A DNA stretch of 53,718 bases from Akkermansiaceae bacterium (GCA_947491475.1 CANLKN010000010.1:1-53718), one strand, 5' to 3'; shown: positions 24,850 through 37,158, counted from the stretch's first letter. Translations and numbers: made by a program. The notes: a model not told the origin generated them from the sequence alone.

Positions 24850-27800
24850 TCATGGCGATGGAATCACCGTGACCAAAAGTCGATAAAAACGGTGTGCGTT
24901 GGCAGGCAGGGCGACGGATTCCTTGACCACAAGCGGAACCGAGCCAGCAACGGCGGTCCCTTCCACCGGCGGGTCAACGCCCGCCTCTATGCCCAGCCAG
25001 TTTCCGTTTCCGCTCTTTTCGACAAGCGTGTTCCACACGCCGCCGATGAGTGAGTTGCTCGCCTGAATTTCGAGTTTCAGGTTCGCGACCGGCGATAGGG
25101 CGCGGTTTGCGGCGAGCGTGATCGTGCGCTCTCCGTCGGACTCGCCGGTCGTGATGACCGACAACAACAATTCCATGGAATCCCGGGACTTCGCCGAAGT
25201 TCCGATGGCCGCTTCGATCAGGTTGACGATGCCATCCCCATCCGGATCGGCGTTGAGATCACTGATCTCGGGCTCCGCAAGCTCGGATTCGGTGAATTGA
25301 CCAGCCAGCCAGAGTTGGAGCGGGTCGTCTTGGACACCTTCGCGGACAAACCTCAGCTGATCGACGTAGCCGCGGTTTTCGCCATCGATCAGCGAGTTGC
25401 CATCCCGGGAATAGCGCCACGCGATCGAGTGTGGTCCCGCAGGGAGATCGACGACCACCTCGGCCCAGTCGCCAGTGGTGCCGCTGATGGGTGCCGGGGT
25501 GGTTTGGGCTTGATTGTTGATGAGGAGCGTAAGCCTGCCGCTGTTGACTCGCGACGAGACTTTCCACCAAAAGCTGAGCGTGCCCGGGCCCGTGACTTGG
25601 GTGGTGAAACGGGATTGTTGGTTGGTTCCCAAAGCTGGGGAGATTGCCGCATCCACTCCGTCGCGCCGGACTTCGTATTGCCCATACCATTCGCCGATGC
25701 CGGCGGAGGTGAGAACCATGGACGGCGGTGTATCCAGACCATTGGCAAGAGATGTCCGGAATACGGCGGTCGCCTGCACGTTTCTTACGATCGCAAAAGC
25801 CGCATACGGGTTGGTGGAGCCATTCAACTCCGGAAGACTCGATTTCCATCTTTCAAAGGTATCACCGGATGCCGGAGTGGCCACAATTTCAAGTTCAACG
25901 CCGACAACGGATAGTTAGGCAGTTGCGGCGACACCGTGTGGCTGCCGCCCGGCGAAAACAGGGCCAGTTGATAGAGCACAGAGGCCGCATCCTTGGGCAG
26001 CGTGCCGTTCTGAAATTCCTGGAGATTGGTGCTGCCATCGCCATCGAAGTCCCCTTCAGCCGTTTGATTGAGGTTTGCGAAGTGTGACATCTCCCACGCA
26101 TCGAGCATTCCGTCGTTGTCCTCATCCTCGGTGTTGATGCTGGAACCTTTCATGTTGAGAGTGGTGTCGATGGACACCGACGTCGTGTTGGTCAGCAGCA
26201 GATAGTAATCGTTAGCCGGGACAAAGGGCCAGGTGGAGGTGAGTGGTTCATTAAAGGTATAACTCACAGGATAAGGCGACGAGTTTTGCTTATGAGCCAC
26301 CGTTGTCACGGCTGTGTAGGGCAGGGAACCTTGTTCGAGCTTGAGCATCAGGCCTTGGGCGGATTGCAGGCACTCGATCTTCAGGCGGGTGGCGTCCGGC
26401 GCGGTGGTAATTCTAACAAGCCGGCTTTGATTCGCAGGAACCGTGAGTTGCGCCGAACCGCTGTGATAATTCAGCTCGCGATCCACTGTCACCTGGGCGG
26501 TGGATACTGAGGATGAAACATCGACCGATCCGCCCGACGTGCTGCCATAGATGCCGAGGAAATACGTGGCTCCCGGCCGCAACGGCGGGGTCACCAGACT
26601 GAGTGTTCCAGGGGGCATCGCCTTGGGGAAAGCGGCGGTGGCAGCCTTGTTTTTCGCATCCGATCCCCAATCGACGAATGTGGGGCTGCTGATCGTAGTA
26701 GCGCCGGGGAGAACGTAGGAAAATGGCGGCAGCGTGTCCCGGATGTAGGCGATCGAACTTCCGCTGATGCGGCTGAAAAACGGGTTCCATTCCACGGGAA
26801 TGCCGGAACGCGGAATGGTGAAGCGATAGTATCTCCAATCACGCTCGGCGAGGTTCTGATTGGTGACAGGTGCCGTGGTGGTGAGATCCAGATCGGTGAC
26901 CACGCCGGAGTGCGCCTTGAGCCGGTAGCCGCTGCCTGTTCGCTGGGTGCCAAGCGGCTCGGACTTCACGGCGATAAACCAACGGCCCGGCGTGAGCTTG
27001 TCCGGTTTGGCCGTGGCGGTGGCAAGCTCGGAGAAGTTTCCGGTCTCCGAGGTTTCGGCGATCATTTTGTATTGGAACATCCGGTTTCCCGATGCGCCGT
27101 TGGATGAGTGGTCGGGTGAGGGAATGTCATTGTTGCGAATATAGACATTGGTGTTGCCGCCGTATTGTTCGAGGGCGAGGCGCATCAGACCGAGATTGTC
27201 CGCGGAAACATCGAGCGCGAAAAACTCCCACGCGTCCTGAGGAAGCTCGCGGCGGATTCCGAGTCAATCGGGTGCTCCCGGGCTGGTGTCGCCGGCGAGT
27301 TGGTTGAATGCCGCAGGCAGCGTCCATGGCGCGGCAGTCAGTCGCACCGGCTCGCTGCGCAGGATGTAATCGGTGGTGCCCTGCCCCTCCACCTCGATGA
27401 ACCAGTTGGTGTCGAATGTCAGGAAGGGAGGAACAATCAGCAGGGAGCGACCGACCATGGTGGCTGGCGCAGCCGTTCCGAAGTCCAGCTCGGATTTGTA
27501 AACCCGCACGATCGGGTTGCCTTGATCAAGTGTGAGCAGCCAGCCAAGCACGGCCTTCCCATCGATCTGGCGCGGGATGGGAACCCGGTAGGAAAACTTC
27601 TCTTTGTCCGAGAGCGTGCGGGCGTCGATGTTGGATAGGCCGTTCCCTTCATTCAGTTCGCTGGCAAAATTCAACGGACTTGGTTTGATGATATTAATGG
27701 CAAGCGTCGCGGAGGACGGAGCATAACTGGACGGCAGTGTTCCGGCGGCACGCACTGCAATGGTATAGATGCCGGGTTGCGGGTTGCCCAAATTGACGAT

Positions 27801-30800
27801 GGAACGATCCTTGAGGGACGTGGGCACGGTATCGCCGCCGAAGACGCCATAGGATTCGGAAATCCCGGGCTTCGGAACCTGCGTGCCGCGCAGAATCGCG
27901 ATATTAGCTTCACCGCTGCGATCCTTGAGCCGGAATTCCAGATTGTTGATGCCGGCAGGGACGTCCACCGTGAACAACCTGACCTCGGCTGGCGCGAGGG
28001 TGACGGGTTCTGCGAGGCCGCTTTCCGTCACCGTGCCCAATGGCATTACTTCGATCGGTCCTTGGTTGGTGATGGTTCCAAGCACCCCGTCGATTCCCAG
28101 CACGAGGGTCGATAGCGTGGGATTCTGCCCCTCGCTTACCGCCATGATGTAGTAGTCCCCTTCCTGCAGATAGGCTTCGCCGGGCTTGGGTAGCAGCGTG
28201 AACCGCTCGTCGCCGGATTTCTGGACATGGACGCCACCCTTGGCATCCGGATAGTTCGTATCGTTCACCGGATCCGGGATGGAACCGTAGCGTGCCCTGA
28301 GGGTGAAATCGCCCACTGTGGGTGTCAGGGAAACAGCCCATCCGCGGGTGAGAGGCGGGACTGTGATCTTGTAAACGGCGGGCATCCGCGGTGTGGATAT
28401 ATCAATGGATGACTGCGCGCCCACCTCGCTGAGGTCGTTCACGGGAATGGTGTATCCTTCCCCAACCGCGAAGGTCCGGAGAGTGAAGGTGCGCGGCGAA
28501 ATGAGGTTCGTGCCGCGGTTGTCGATGACGATGAAATAGGTTCCCGGTTGCAGCGGCCTTTCCCGCGACGCCATGAAAAACTGCTGTGAGCGATCGCGAT
28601 CCGGGCTGGTGGTCGGCATCAGCGGATCGTTTTTGAGTTTGGTGAAATCATCGGTTTGAACCCACAGGTGTCCGAACGGCCAGTCGATGAGATCCGAGTT
28701 CACACTCAGACCGCTGGCGGATTCCACTGGCAAGCCCCGCCGGATGATGATGCCAGGGCGGCCGGAAACCGGCCCATCCAAGCGCAGGCCCCAGGCCAGC
28801 CAATTCGGTTCGTCGGGGATTTCCACGCGGTATTGGAGGATGTCGGTGGTGGCACCGGCTGCGGTGACGCTGAGATTTTCCCCGTCGAACTGCAGCAATG
28901 GGATATCCGAGGAAATGAGCAGGCGCGCGGTGACGTTGCCGGTTGCCATGCCATAACTTGAACCGGCCTGTGATGAGCGGACCACGAGACGGTAGCTGCC
29001 GGGAGTGATTTCCGCGAAGATCCGGCCTTAAACATCATCGGTTGTCATGCTCAGAGGCGTGATCCCGCCGAAAAAACCATCCGCGCCGTTTCCTGGCGGT
29101 GTGGGAAATCCGGGGGCCCCCGTATTGATCTTGAGCAGCGAATAATTTGCGGCTCCGGAAAAGCGGCTGATGCCAAGGCTGAGTCCGTAGGGGATTTCCC
29201 CCGCCGCGCGGGCCGGCACGGTGAACTCAAAGGCCGCAAGTTCCGCCGGCCCCAGATCATAGGCGAGCGAATTTGCAGTATCCACGGACAAGGCGGGGAA
29301 CGTCTCGATCGGAAGTTCACCTCTGGATGAAAAAGTCAGCGAACTACTTCCCGTGCCAGTCTGCTGGCTGGACGGGCCTTCGCCGAATGAGGTCACTGCG
29401 ATGTAATAATCGCCCGCGACGATCGTGTCTCCGGCGGTGGTGGGCAGGAGTGCCCAGTATTCGCCCATCGAGAGCAACTTGATATTGGCTCCTCCGCGCG
29501 CACCGGGATCTCTGCCGGCATCAAACGCGGGCAGGCGGCCGCGGCGGATTGCAAGCCCGCCATCCCTGACTTTGGGAGGAGAACCGGAGGTATAACTTTC
29601 CTCCAATCGGACACGCCAACTGCTGCGCCCGGACGGGACGGTGACCTTGTAAAACATCATTTCCCGTTCCGGCAGGTCCACAATTTGTTCGGGAGTTGCC
29701 GAGTTATCGAAAGCGATGGGCTTGATCGGAATATCCATGCCTTCACCAATGCCTTCCGCCACCACCGTATAAGTCATCGCCGGGGTGTTTGGTTGGGTCA
29801 CCGTATTGATTGAGGAATCTTTCGATACACCTATGATGTAGCTTCCCGGCCCCATCGGTGCGTCGTAGGCGGAAAGGAAATATCGTCCGGAAGCAGCCAC
29901 GCTTGCGGAGTCCTTTTGCAAGCCGGTGAAATCGCCGGTTTGCGCCCATTGCTGGTTGTCGAGCCAGATGCTGTCCGAATCCAGTCCGGGGGTGGTGGTG
30001 AAGTCCTTGGGCATGAGCGCGCCCTTGCGGATGACCATTCGGGGCACCCCTGAAGTAATGTTTTTCAAACTTACCCGGATTCCCTTCAAGCCGGGATTTT
30101 GCGGAATGTTCAACTCGAAATACCGCCAGCTTTCCGCGATTTGATCCGTCACCGTGACCGCTCCGCTGCCAGCGACCGGATCGATCCGGGGTAGCGTTTC
30201 CACCAACCGGATGTTCAGCCTGGCCGTGCCATTGACCAGTCCGGTTGAATCCGCATTGGCGCGGATGACCAGTGTGTAAAAATCAGCGACGGGATCCTGC
30301 ACGGTCACCAACACGGGGTGGGTGCCGGTCGTTTGTCCGCCGGTCCAGCCATAGCCATTGTTTCCGGAGGTGCTGCCTGGGAAAGGCACGGGAGGGAGCA
30401 AACCGCGGAGGATCGATAAGCCGGGATTCCCGGTTCGCTCCGTGAGATATGCCTCAAGAACCTTCATTCCCGGCGGAATGGCAAAGCGGGAAATCGCCGA
30501 ATCCCCGCCGCCGAGTGCGACGGGATGGGAAATCGGAGCTGATGGGGAAACGAGTCCAAAATCAACCGCCGCGACGGGCGTGACCGAAGTCAGGGTCCCC
30601 TCCGCATTTCCCGCACCGAGGATGGTGGACGTCGGGCCGACGCCTTCGCTGACTGCGGCGATGTAGTAGGTGCCTGCTTGCAGGAATGATGCTCCGTTTT
30701 CGGGGAGCAGAAGCAGGGATTCCTTGCCGGCGCGCTTCAGGCGTTTGCCACCCGAAGCATTGGCTGTGGCGGCGGATTCCCCGACGAATGCGGTGGTGAA

Positions 30801-33010
30801 GAAGTCGGGAATCGAATCGCGGCGCACCTGCATCAGCATTTCGCCCACCGACGGCGTGAGATCGAGCTGCCAACTCGGGACTTGCGTGCCGGGTGGGATG
30901 GTCACGCTGTAAATCCTGAAGTCTCGCGGAGCGAGGGGGCCGGTGCTGACGCTGCCGCCATTGAGCGCCACCGGTGTGATGGAAACGCCATGCCCGTCAG
31001 CACCAATCGCGCGGCTTTGAAGCGTGTAGGACGCCTTCTTGATTACTCCGTCAGGGGGCTGGGCAGCCCCCGCGAGAATGCCAACGTAATAGGTGCCCGG
31101 CACCAGCGGCTTGTTCACGCCTTTGGCCGCCAGAAAATGCTGCCCGCTCACACTCACATCTCCAGGGTCCTTCATGACCTCGGTGAAATCAGAAATCTGA
31201 GCCCACGACGCGCCGCTTGCCCAGGTTGACGAGGTCGGGGTGACTGTCGATGCGGAGGGTGGCAGACGATCCCGCCGCACGGTGATCTTGGGCGCGGCGG
31301 TTCCTGAGACCTCAACCAAATTCAGATACCAACCTAACAAACCAGGATCGTCGGGTATCACCACCCGGTAATACCTCCACGATCCCTCGATTTGATCCAC
31401 CACGGTCGGAAAACCACCATCCAGGGCGATCGGCGTGGCGGTGATGTCATCCAGCGTCAGGGTGAACGCGCCGAGCGGCACGTTTGGCTGATAGACGCCG
31501 ACATACCAGATGTCCGCCTCGTGATCCACACGCTGGAGAATTCCGGTTTTGCTGGTGACATCGGCATATTTGACTTCGATGAGGCTGGTGCTGCCGCCAG
31601 TCCGTTTTTTCCAAATTCCGGGAATCTGGGCGCGCCGCAGCGCGAGTTCCGTGCCGGGAGGGGCACCAGCCAGGTCGAGTTCCCAGCCGAGGGTCCGACT
31701 TGCGCGCCGAAATCCGGCACCCGGTAGTATCTCCAACCGGAGCGCAACGGCTGGTCGTTGGTGACGACGTCACGGTAGCCGATGTCCGATATTTCCGAAG
31801 GGCCACTCACCAGTCCGGTTTCATATTCGGCGTTGGAATAGACGGTTACGAACCACGTGCCGTTGGTCAGTGCCGGAGCGACGATGCTGATGCTGTCGTT
31901 CACTTCGCCGGGAGCTTCATTCACGGCGTCGTTCTCCGTCTCGGCGGGCACGGTTTCTTTTTTGATGGCGATGCTGGGATCGCCGCTCAAGCGGTTAAGG
32001 GCCACATCCCAGACAATCTGGCCGGGTGGCACGTCCACACGAAACACCCTGTATGGCGAACCGGTCACTGCAAGTGGTGGCACCGCACCAGCGAAGGGCA
32101 TGGTTTCCACCTGCTGGATGCGTGAGTCCAGGGTGATTTCCGATCCGGCCGGGCCAATTACACTGAGGAAATAACTGTCCGAACCCTGCCCGAGATATGG
32201 AGGCACCAGCAACAGGCTGCCGTTCTGCCTGCGGTCAGCAACCACGGATGAGGTGAAAAGCACCGGGACTTTGGACTTCCTCACGCCGATGAGTTGGTTT
32301 CCACCGTGAAGCCAGAGTGACCACGCCGGAACATTTGTCGGCAGGGTGATCTTGTAAAACACGACTCCCTCCGGCGGCATGGCCTGCAGGGCCACTCCGC
32401 CATTTTGCGAGGGTTCGCCGATGGTGTAGCTGCCGTCTCCATTGGAATCGGTGTAGGGCAGGCTTCCCAGATCGCGGACATAAGGCGCGCCAGTGACGAG
32501 TGACCAAGTATTGGATGGTCCGGTGGCCACCACCATGATATACCAATTTTCGCCAGGGGCGAAATCCGCAGGACCGAGCGCGAGGCCATCGCTGCCCTGG
32601 GCTTGGGAAGCACGCACACCAGTCAGGCCGATCACCGGGAGCAGGCCCTTTCTCAGGTAAAGATTCGCCTCGCCGGAGGTCACCTTCAGGCGGGTTCTCC
32701 AAACTTCCGCGGACTTCGTATTGATGCGGAAGTAATAACTTCCCGGACCGGTCGCCGGCTGGTTGACAAAGTGCGCTCCGGTGTCGGTTGCGCCCAGATC
32801 CCAAGTCATGTCCAGTGGGCTTTCCGGGGATTGGGCCATCACGGCCGATGCCAGAAACAACGCGGAAAAGCACGCAAAACACCAGTTGATGAATCGGGAT
32901 AATGATCGAATGCCGCCATCTGGCACTGAGGCCCCACGCTGGCTGCCGGTGATTTCCAATTGTCGACTCGCTGCGGTGGTTTCGACGGACTGGTCCGATT
33001 GGGTTTTCAT
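24850..33010 (-). pseudogene. Giant exported repeat-protein gene broken by two frameshifts and two in-frame stops
   Basis: Five ORF pieces in one direction reconstruct a single protein of about 2,700 residues. Piece 1 (33010-31457) opens with a signal-like helix (FACFSALFLASAVMAQ). Lesions in transcription order: a missing base in the C-run at plus-strand 31692-31694 (restoring one C gives VGPLGWELDL); TAA at 29028-29030 in frame between TDDV and GRIFAEITPGSYR; TGA at 27264-27266 in frame between SPGAPD and LGIRRELPQDAWE; a missing base near 25908-25911. The end (24850) carries a calcium-binding-type DNDGMLDAWE/DFDGDGSTNLQE segment, then a domain like LEIVATPASGDTFERW and a C-terminal region ending HRFYRLLVTVIPSP. 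The product is a set of about 150-residue beta-rich repeats, PPC-like. Whether the lesions are real or sequencing errors is open. Confidence 0.75.
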
Positions 33011-33159
33011 GACGGATGCGGGAATGCGGTGCGCTCAGGAACTTCCGGCGGCATCTATCCATGGCGGGATGCCACCATCAGATTTCTTTATGTTTTTTAG
33101 GGATAGCTGCTGAAATTAGCAATTTAATATAGTTGAAAAATGACAATGTCTCATTCAGC

Positions 33160-33197
33160 AAATAAACAAAACCGCCCCAGGATGACCCTGGGGCGGT
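33160..33197 (-). terminator. Rho-independent terminator of the second aminotransferase
   Basis: An 11-bp perfect stem (33171-33181 and 33187-33197, core CCGCCCCAGG/CCTGGGGCGG) with a 5-nt loop ATGAC is followed on the minus strand by TTTTGTTTATTT. It lies 46 nt after the aminotransferase stop and before the giant gene start. Confidence 0.88.
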
Positions 33198-33242
33198 GAG
33201 GAAGAATGCTGGCAGAATGAATTCCGCGCTCCTGTGGCTATT

Positions 33243-34409
33243 TCAATGCTCGCGGCAGAACTGCTCGAAGCGGGTGAGGCCCTCGTGCAGGATGTCAAGC
33301 GTGGTGCAGTAGCTCAGGCGGATGCCTTCGTCGTAGCCAAAGGCAACGCCGGGAACCGCGGCGACCTTGTAGCGCGAGAGCAGCTTGTCGCATAGATTCA
33401 TCGACTTCAGGCCGGTATTGCCGGTATAAACGAAGAAGTAGAACGCTCCCTGCGGCTCGACCACGCGGATGTTCGGGATCGCTTTGAGGCGGGAAAACAC
33501 GAACTGGCGGCGCACGTCGTATTCACCGCGCAGGTTTTCGATGAATGATTGGTCGCCCTGGAGCGCGGCGAGCGCGCCGTATTGGGAGAAGGTGTTGGCG
33601 TTGGAAATCGTGTGGTTCTGGATCTTCTCAATCGCGTCGGCCAGCGGCTTGGGCGCGGCAGTGTAGCCGAGGCGCCAGCCGGTCATCGAGTAGGCTTTCG
33701 AAAAGCCGTTCACTGTGATGGTGAGGTTGTAGAGATCCTCGCTTAGCGAGGCGATCGAGACATGCTTGGCCTCGCCATAGACGAGTTTTTCGTAAATTTC
33801 ATCGGAGAGGATGACGATGTCCTCTTCCAGTGCGATCTCGCCGAGGGCGCGGAGTTCGGCTTCGGTGTAAACCGCTCCGGTCGGGTTGCCGGGCGAGTTG
33901 ATGATGACCATCTTGGTGGCCGGCGTCATCGCTTCCTCGAATTGCTCGGGAGTCATTTTCCATCCGGTGGATTCCTTGGTTTCCACCAGCACCGGCACGC
34001 CGCCGGCGAGACGGACCATTTCCGGGTAGGAAACCCAGAACGGCGTGGGGATGATGACTTCGTCACCTTCTTCAATCACTGCGAGGATGGCATTGAAACA
34101 GGCCATTTTGGCACCGCCGGTCACACAAATCTGGCCGGGCGTGTATTGCAGGTTGTTATCGATGAGGAACTTGGCGGCCAGCGCCTCGCGCAGCTCGGGG
34201 ATGCCGCCAGCAGGCGTGTATTTGGTCCGGCCGTCCAGCAAGGCTTGGATCGCGGCTTGTTTGATGAAATCCGGAGTGTCCACTTCCGGTTCGCCGCCGG
34301 CGAGCGCGTAAACCTCCTCGCCCTTGGCGATCATGGCTTTGGCCTGCGCGGTGACGGCAAGGGTGAGTGACGGGGAAACCTTGGCAATACGGGATGAGAT
34401 GCTGTCCAT
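33243..34409 (-). CDS. Aspartate aminotransferase-like PLP enzyme
   Basis: A 388-residue class I/II aminotransferase. Motifs: LAGGEPEVDTPDFI, KYTPAGGIPELREAL, INSPGNPTGAVY, SDEIYEKLVYG, and the PLP Lys in VNGFSKAYSMTGWRLGY. These match the AspC-like aspartate/prephenate aminotransferase branch (thermophile-type AspAT) more closely than the enzyme at 12356-13522. It has its own terminator. It diverges from the membrane protein at 34645. Confidence 0.92.
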   Translation of the reverse strand: MDSISSRIAKVSPSLTLAVTAQAKAMIAKGEEVYALAGGEPEVDTPDFIKQAAIQALLDGRTKYTPAGGIPELREALAAKFLIDNNLQYTPGQICVTGGAKMACFNAILAVIEEGDEVIIPTPFWVSYPEMVRLAGGVPVLVETKESTGWKMTPEQFEEAMTPATKMVIINSPGNPTGAVYTEAELRALGEIALEEDIVILSDEIYEKLVYGEAKHVSIASLSEDLYNLTITVNGFSKAYSMTGWRLGYTAAPKPLADAIEKIQNHTISNANTFSQYGALAALQGDQSFIENLRGEYDVRRQFVFSRLKAIPNIRVVEPQGAFYFFVYTGNTGLKSMNLCDKLLSRYKVAAVPGVAFGYDEGIRLSYCTTLDILHEGLTRFEQFCREH

Positions 34410-34644
34410 TTGAGCTCGCGAATGAGGATTGTGTCCGCCCGAACCGGGGGAACGAAGGATTTCGCGCCCACCCGGATGAGCGGGCGCTTTTGTGGGGCCT
34501 GCCCGGTGCCCGTGGCAAGCGAAATGATGACGGCGGAGGCTCCTCTACGCTAGATACGCTCACCCTGAAAATCTCCCGATGCGGAAGCCATCATTTTCCA
34601 TTTCACAAGCTGCCCGTCCTGCACTCCACTTCCGCAAGCACGTG

Positions 34645-35448
34645 ATGTCACCCGATTCCATCCCGCAAATCAGCCTCGGCACGGCGGCGCTTGTCATTTT
34701 CGCGGCCTGTGCGGGATTCGTGATGCTGCGCGGCGTCACGCGGATGATTGTAGGCACCATCGTCCTGGCCCTCAGCGCGTGGCTCGCCTTCATCGTCTGG
34801 CAGAATGCTCCGGCGCTTTCCTTTGATTTGCTGGGAAAACCCTTGCCCGCATTGACCATCGGGCTGCCGGTTGTCGCGTTCATCGCGGTGTTCTTCGTGC
34901 TGCGCTTGTTTCTAAAAATCGTCTTATCACCCTTCTGCCGGGGCTCGGACGAGCCGGGTGAGGGCCACCGCTCGTTCATTCGTTTGGGGTTCCGTCTGCT
35001 GCTCGCTCTGATCCCCACCGCATTGATCTGGGTGATTGGCGCAACGCTCATCCACCACGCGGGCTCGGTGGCCGAGGTGCGCGCTTACACCGAGAAATCA
35101 CTCGGAATCCGCGAGGCCACCCCGGTCAAGTTCAGACAGCAGCTCAAAGACTCGGTGGCCGCCGCCATGCCGGAATCCTGGCTGAGTTTCCTCGACCCCC
35201 TCGCCGAACCCGGCCGCCTCCAACTCGCCAAATTCATCGCCACCCATCCGCAGGGCACCTTGGAACCGACGATCGACCCCGCCACCGGCCAACCGGTTCC
35301 CCGCGCGATCATCGTCGATGATCCCCAGCTTCAAAATCTTGCCCGCGACGGAAAATTCGGCACCCTGCTGAGGCACCCGCTGCTCACCAAAGCTCTGGAG
35401 GATCCGCAGGTCCGCAAGCTTCTCGGGATAGAAGATCGAGGATCGTAG
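34645..35448 (+). CDS. Membrane protein with CvpA-like helix pattern, function unknown
   Basis: The ATG at 34645 gives 267 residues. There are four predicted helices (LGTAALVIFAACAGFVML, MIVGTIVLALSAWLAFIVW, ALTIGLPVVAFIAVFFVL, LLLALIPTALIWVIGATLI) followed by a soluble tail of about 110 residues containing RQQLKDSVAAAMPESWLSFLDPL. The first two helices resemble CvpA proteins, but the tail does not. It ends 45 nt before gatB on the same strand and may be co-transcribed. Confidence 0.6.
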   Translation: MSPDSIPQISLGTAALVIFAACAGFVMLRGVTRMIVGTIVLALSAWLAFIVWQNAPALSFDLLGKPLPALTIGLPVVAFIAVFFVLRLFLKIVLSPFCRGSDEPGEGHRSFIRLGFRLLLALIPTALIWVIGATLIHHAGSVAEVRAYTEKSLGIREATPVKFRQQLKDSVAAAMPESWLSFLDPLAEPGRLQLAKFIATHPQGTLEPTIDPATGQPVPRAIIVDDPQLQNLARDGKFGTLLRHPLLTKALEDPQVRKLLGIEDRGS

Positions 35449-35493
35449 ATCGCAGATCACCAGCTATCCACAATCCACTGTCCACTATCTTCC

Positions 35494-36945
35494 ATGTCCT
35501 ATCTCGTCACCATCGGCCTTGAAGTCCACTGCCAGGTCAAAACGAACACCAAGATGTTCTGCGCCTGCCGCACCTCGTTTGGAGACACGCCGAACACCCA
35601 CACCTGCCCGGTCTGTCTCGGATTGCCCGGCGCGCTGCCCGTGCTCAATCAGGAGGCCATCGAAAAAACACTGCTAACCGGCCTGATGATCGATTGCTCA
35701 TCTCCGGAAATCTCCAAGTGGGATCGCAAAAACTATTTCTATCCGGACATGCCGAAAAACTATCAGACCACGCAGATGGACCTGCCGCTCTGCATCGGTG
35801 GCGGCGTCCCGCTCTATGATCATTGTTATCCCACCGACCACCGGAAAAACATCGCCACTCCTAACAAAGTGGTGCGCCTCAACCGCATCCACTTGGAAGA
35901 GGACGTCGCCAAATCCACCCATCTCGGCAACTCGTCGCTCATCGACTTCAACCGCGCGGGCACGCCGCTGATGGAGATCGTCACCGAGCCGGATCTCGAA
36001 TCCGCCGAAGAAGCCTTCGCCTACTTGCGCTCGCTGCAAATGATCCTTCAACAAGGCGACGTTTCCGATGCCGATATGGAGAAAGGCCAACTCCGCTGCG
36101 ATGTGAACATCTCGCTGCGCAAAAACCCATCCGATCCATTGGGCTCCAAGGTCGAACTCAAAAACCTCAACTCGATTTCCGCAATCCGCCGCGCCATCCA
36201 TTTCGAGATCCAGCGCCAGACTGAAGACCTCGACCGCAGCATCCCGCAAATCCAATCGACCCGCCGCTGGGACGATGACCGCGGCGAAACCCAGCTCATG
36301 CGCACCAAGGAGGACGCGCACGACTACCGCTACTTCTCCTGCCCCGACCTACTTCCCATCCGCACCGCGCCGTTGTTGGAAAAGGTCCGCCCGCTGGTGC
36401 CGGAACTCCCTCACGAACTCGCCGCGCGCTTTGAAAAGGACTTCGGCGTCACCAACTACGACGCCTCGGTGCTCTCGTCCGACCGCCACCTCGCCGCTTA
36501 TTTCGAGGCCACGCTGGATCAGGCCATCCCCGGCAAAAAGGCCGCCAATTTCATCATCAACAATCTGTTAGGCAAACTCAACGAAGAGGGCATCGGCATC
36601 GACGCCTGCCCGGTGACACCGGAAAATCTCCGCGCGCTGCTATCATTAGTTGAAGACGGCACGCTGGCCTCCAACCAGGCCAACGAGGTGTTCGCGGTTC
36701 TCTATCAGAATCCCGAAAAGGAACCCTCCTCCATCGCCGACAGCCTCGGTTTCAAAAAGGCTGAAGCCGGTGAACTCGAAGCCCTCGTCGATGCCGCCAT
36801 CGCAAACAACCCGTCTGAAGCCGAAGCGATCAAGGGAGGCAACGAAAAACTCCTCAACTTCCTCACCGGCCAGGTGATGAAAGCCGCCGCCACCAAGCCG
36901 AATCCGAAACAAGTCACCGAACTGCTGCGGGCGAGGCTCTTGTAG
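35494..36945 (+). CDS. gatB: Aspartyl/glutamyl-tRNA amidotransferase subunit B
   Basis: A 483-residue GatB. With GatA and GatC it converts Glu-tRNA(Gln) or Asp-tRNA(Asn) to the amide forms. The family signature LIDFNRAGTPLMEIVTEPD is intact (shown as two halves LIDFNRAGTPL and MEIVTEPD). The N-terminal GLEVHCQV and CPVCLGLPGALPVLN are typical, and the C-terminal GatB/YqeY tail (NEKLLNFLTGQVMKA) is complete. gatA and gatC are not in the window. Confidence 0.96.
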   Translation: MSYLVTIGLEVHCQVKTNTKMFCACRTSFGDTPNTHTCPVCLGLPGALPVLNQEAIEKTLLTGLMIDCSSPEISKWDRKNYFYPDMPKNYQTTQMDLPLCIGGGVPLYDHCYPTDHRKNIATPNKVVRLNRIHLEEDVAKSTHLGNSSLIDFNRAGTPLMEIVTEPDLESAEEAFAYLRSLQMILQQGDVSDADMEKGQLRCDVNISLRKNPSDPLGSKVELKNLNSISAIRRAIHFEIQRQTEDLDRSIPQIQSTRRWDDDRGETQLMRTKEDAHDYRYFSCPDLLPIRTAPLLEKVRPLVPELPHELAARFEKDFGVTNYDASVLSSDRHLAAYFEATLDQAIPGKKAANFIINNLLGKLNEEGIGIDACPVTPENLRALLSLVEDGTLASNQANEVFAVLYQNPEKEPSSIADSLGFKKAEAGELEALVDAAIANNPSEAEAIKGGNEKLLNFLTGQVMKAAATKPNPKQVTELLRARLL

Positions 36946-37158
36946 CGGCAAACCAGTAGGAGCGATAGAGATCCATGAAAAAACGCGAAGAGCAAATATC
37001 CGACGATGTCCCGTGAAGAGATGCTGGAAGAGTGGATGCGCAATGAGGGAAGCCAGACCGAGGAATGGCCGGATTTCGGTGGATGAGCCATTAATCCTCA
37101 GCTTCCACACGGCCAAGTAAGGAGAGCCTCCTCCCAAGCTGATCCCATAACAGGTCAC

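Noticed and set aside
34469-34498. GC-rich hairpin followed by TTTT upstream of the 34645 gene
   Set aside because: It sits between divergent starts, not after any gene, and the loop is large, so a terminator role is not supported.
37006-37086. 26-codon open frame with acidic composition (MSREEMLEEWM) between gatB and the TPR gene
   Set aside because: Too short to judge, no family, no supporting operon context; could be a relic.
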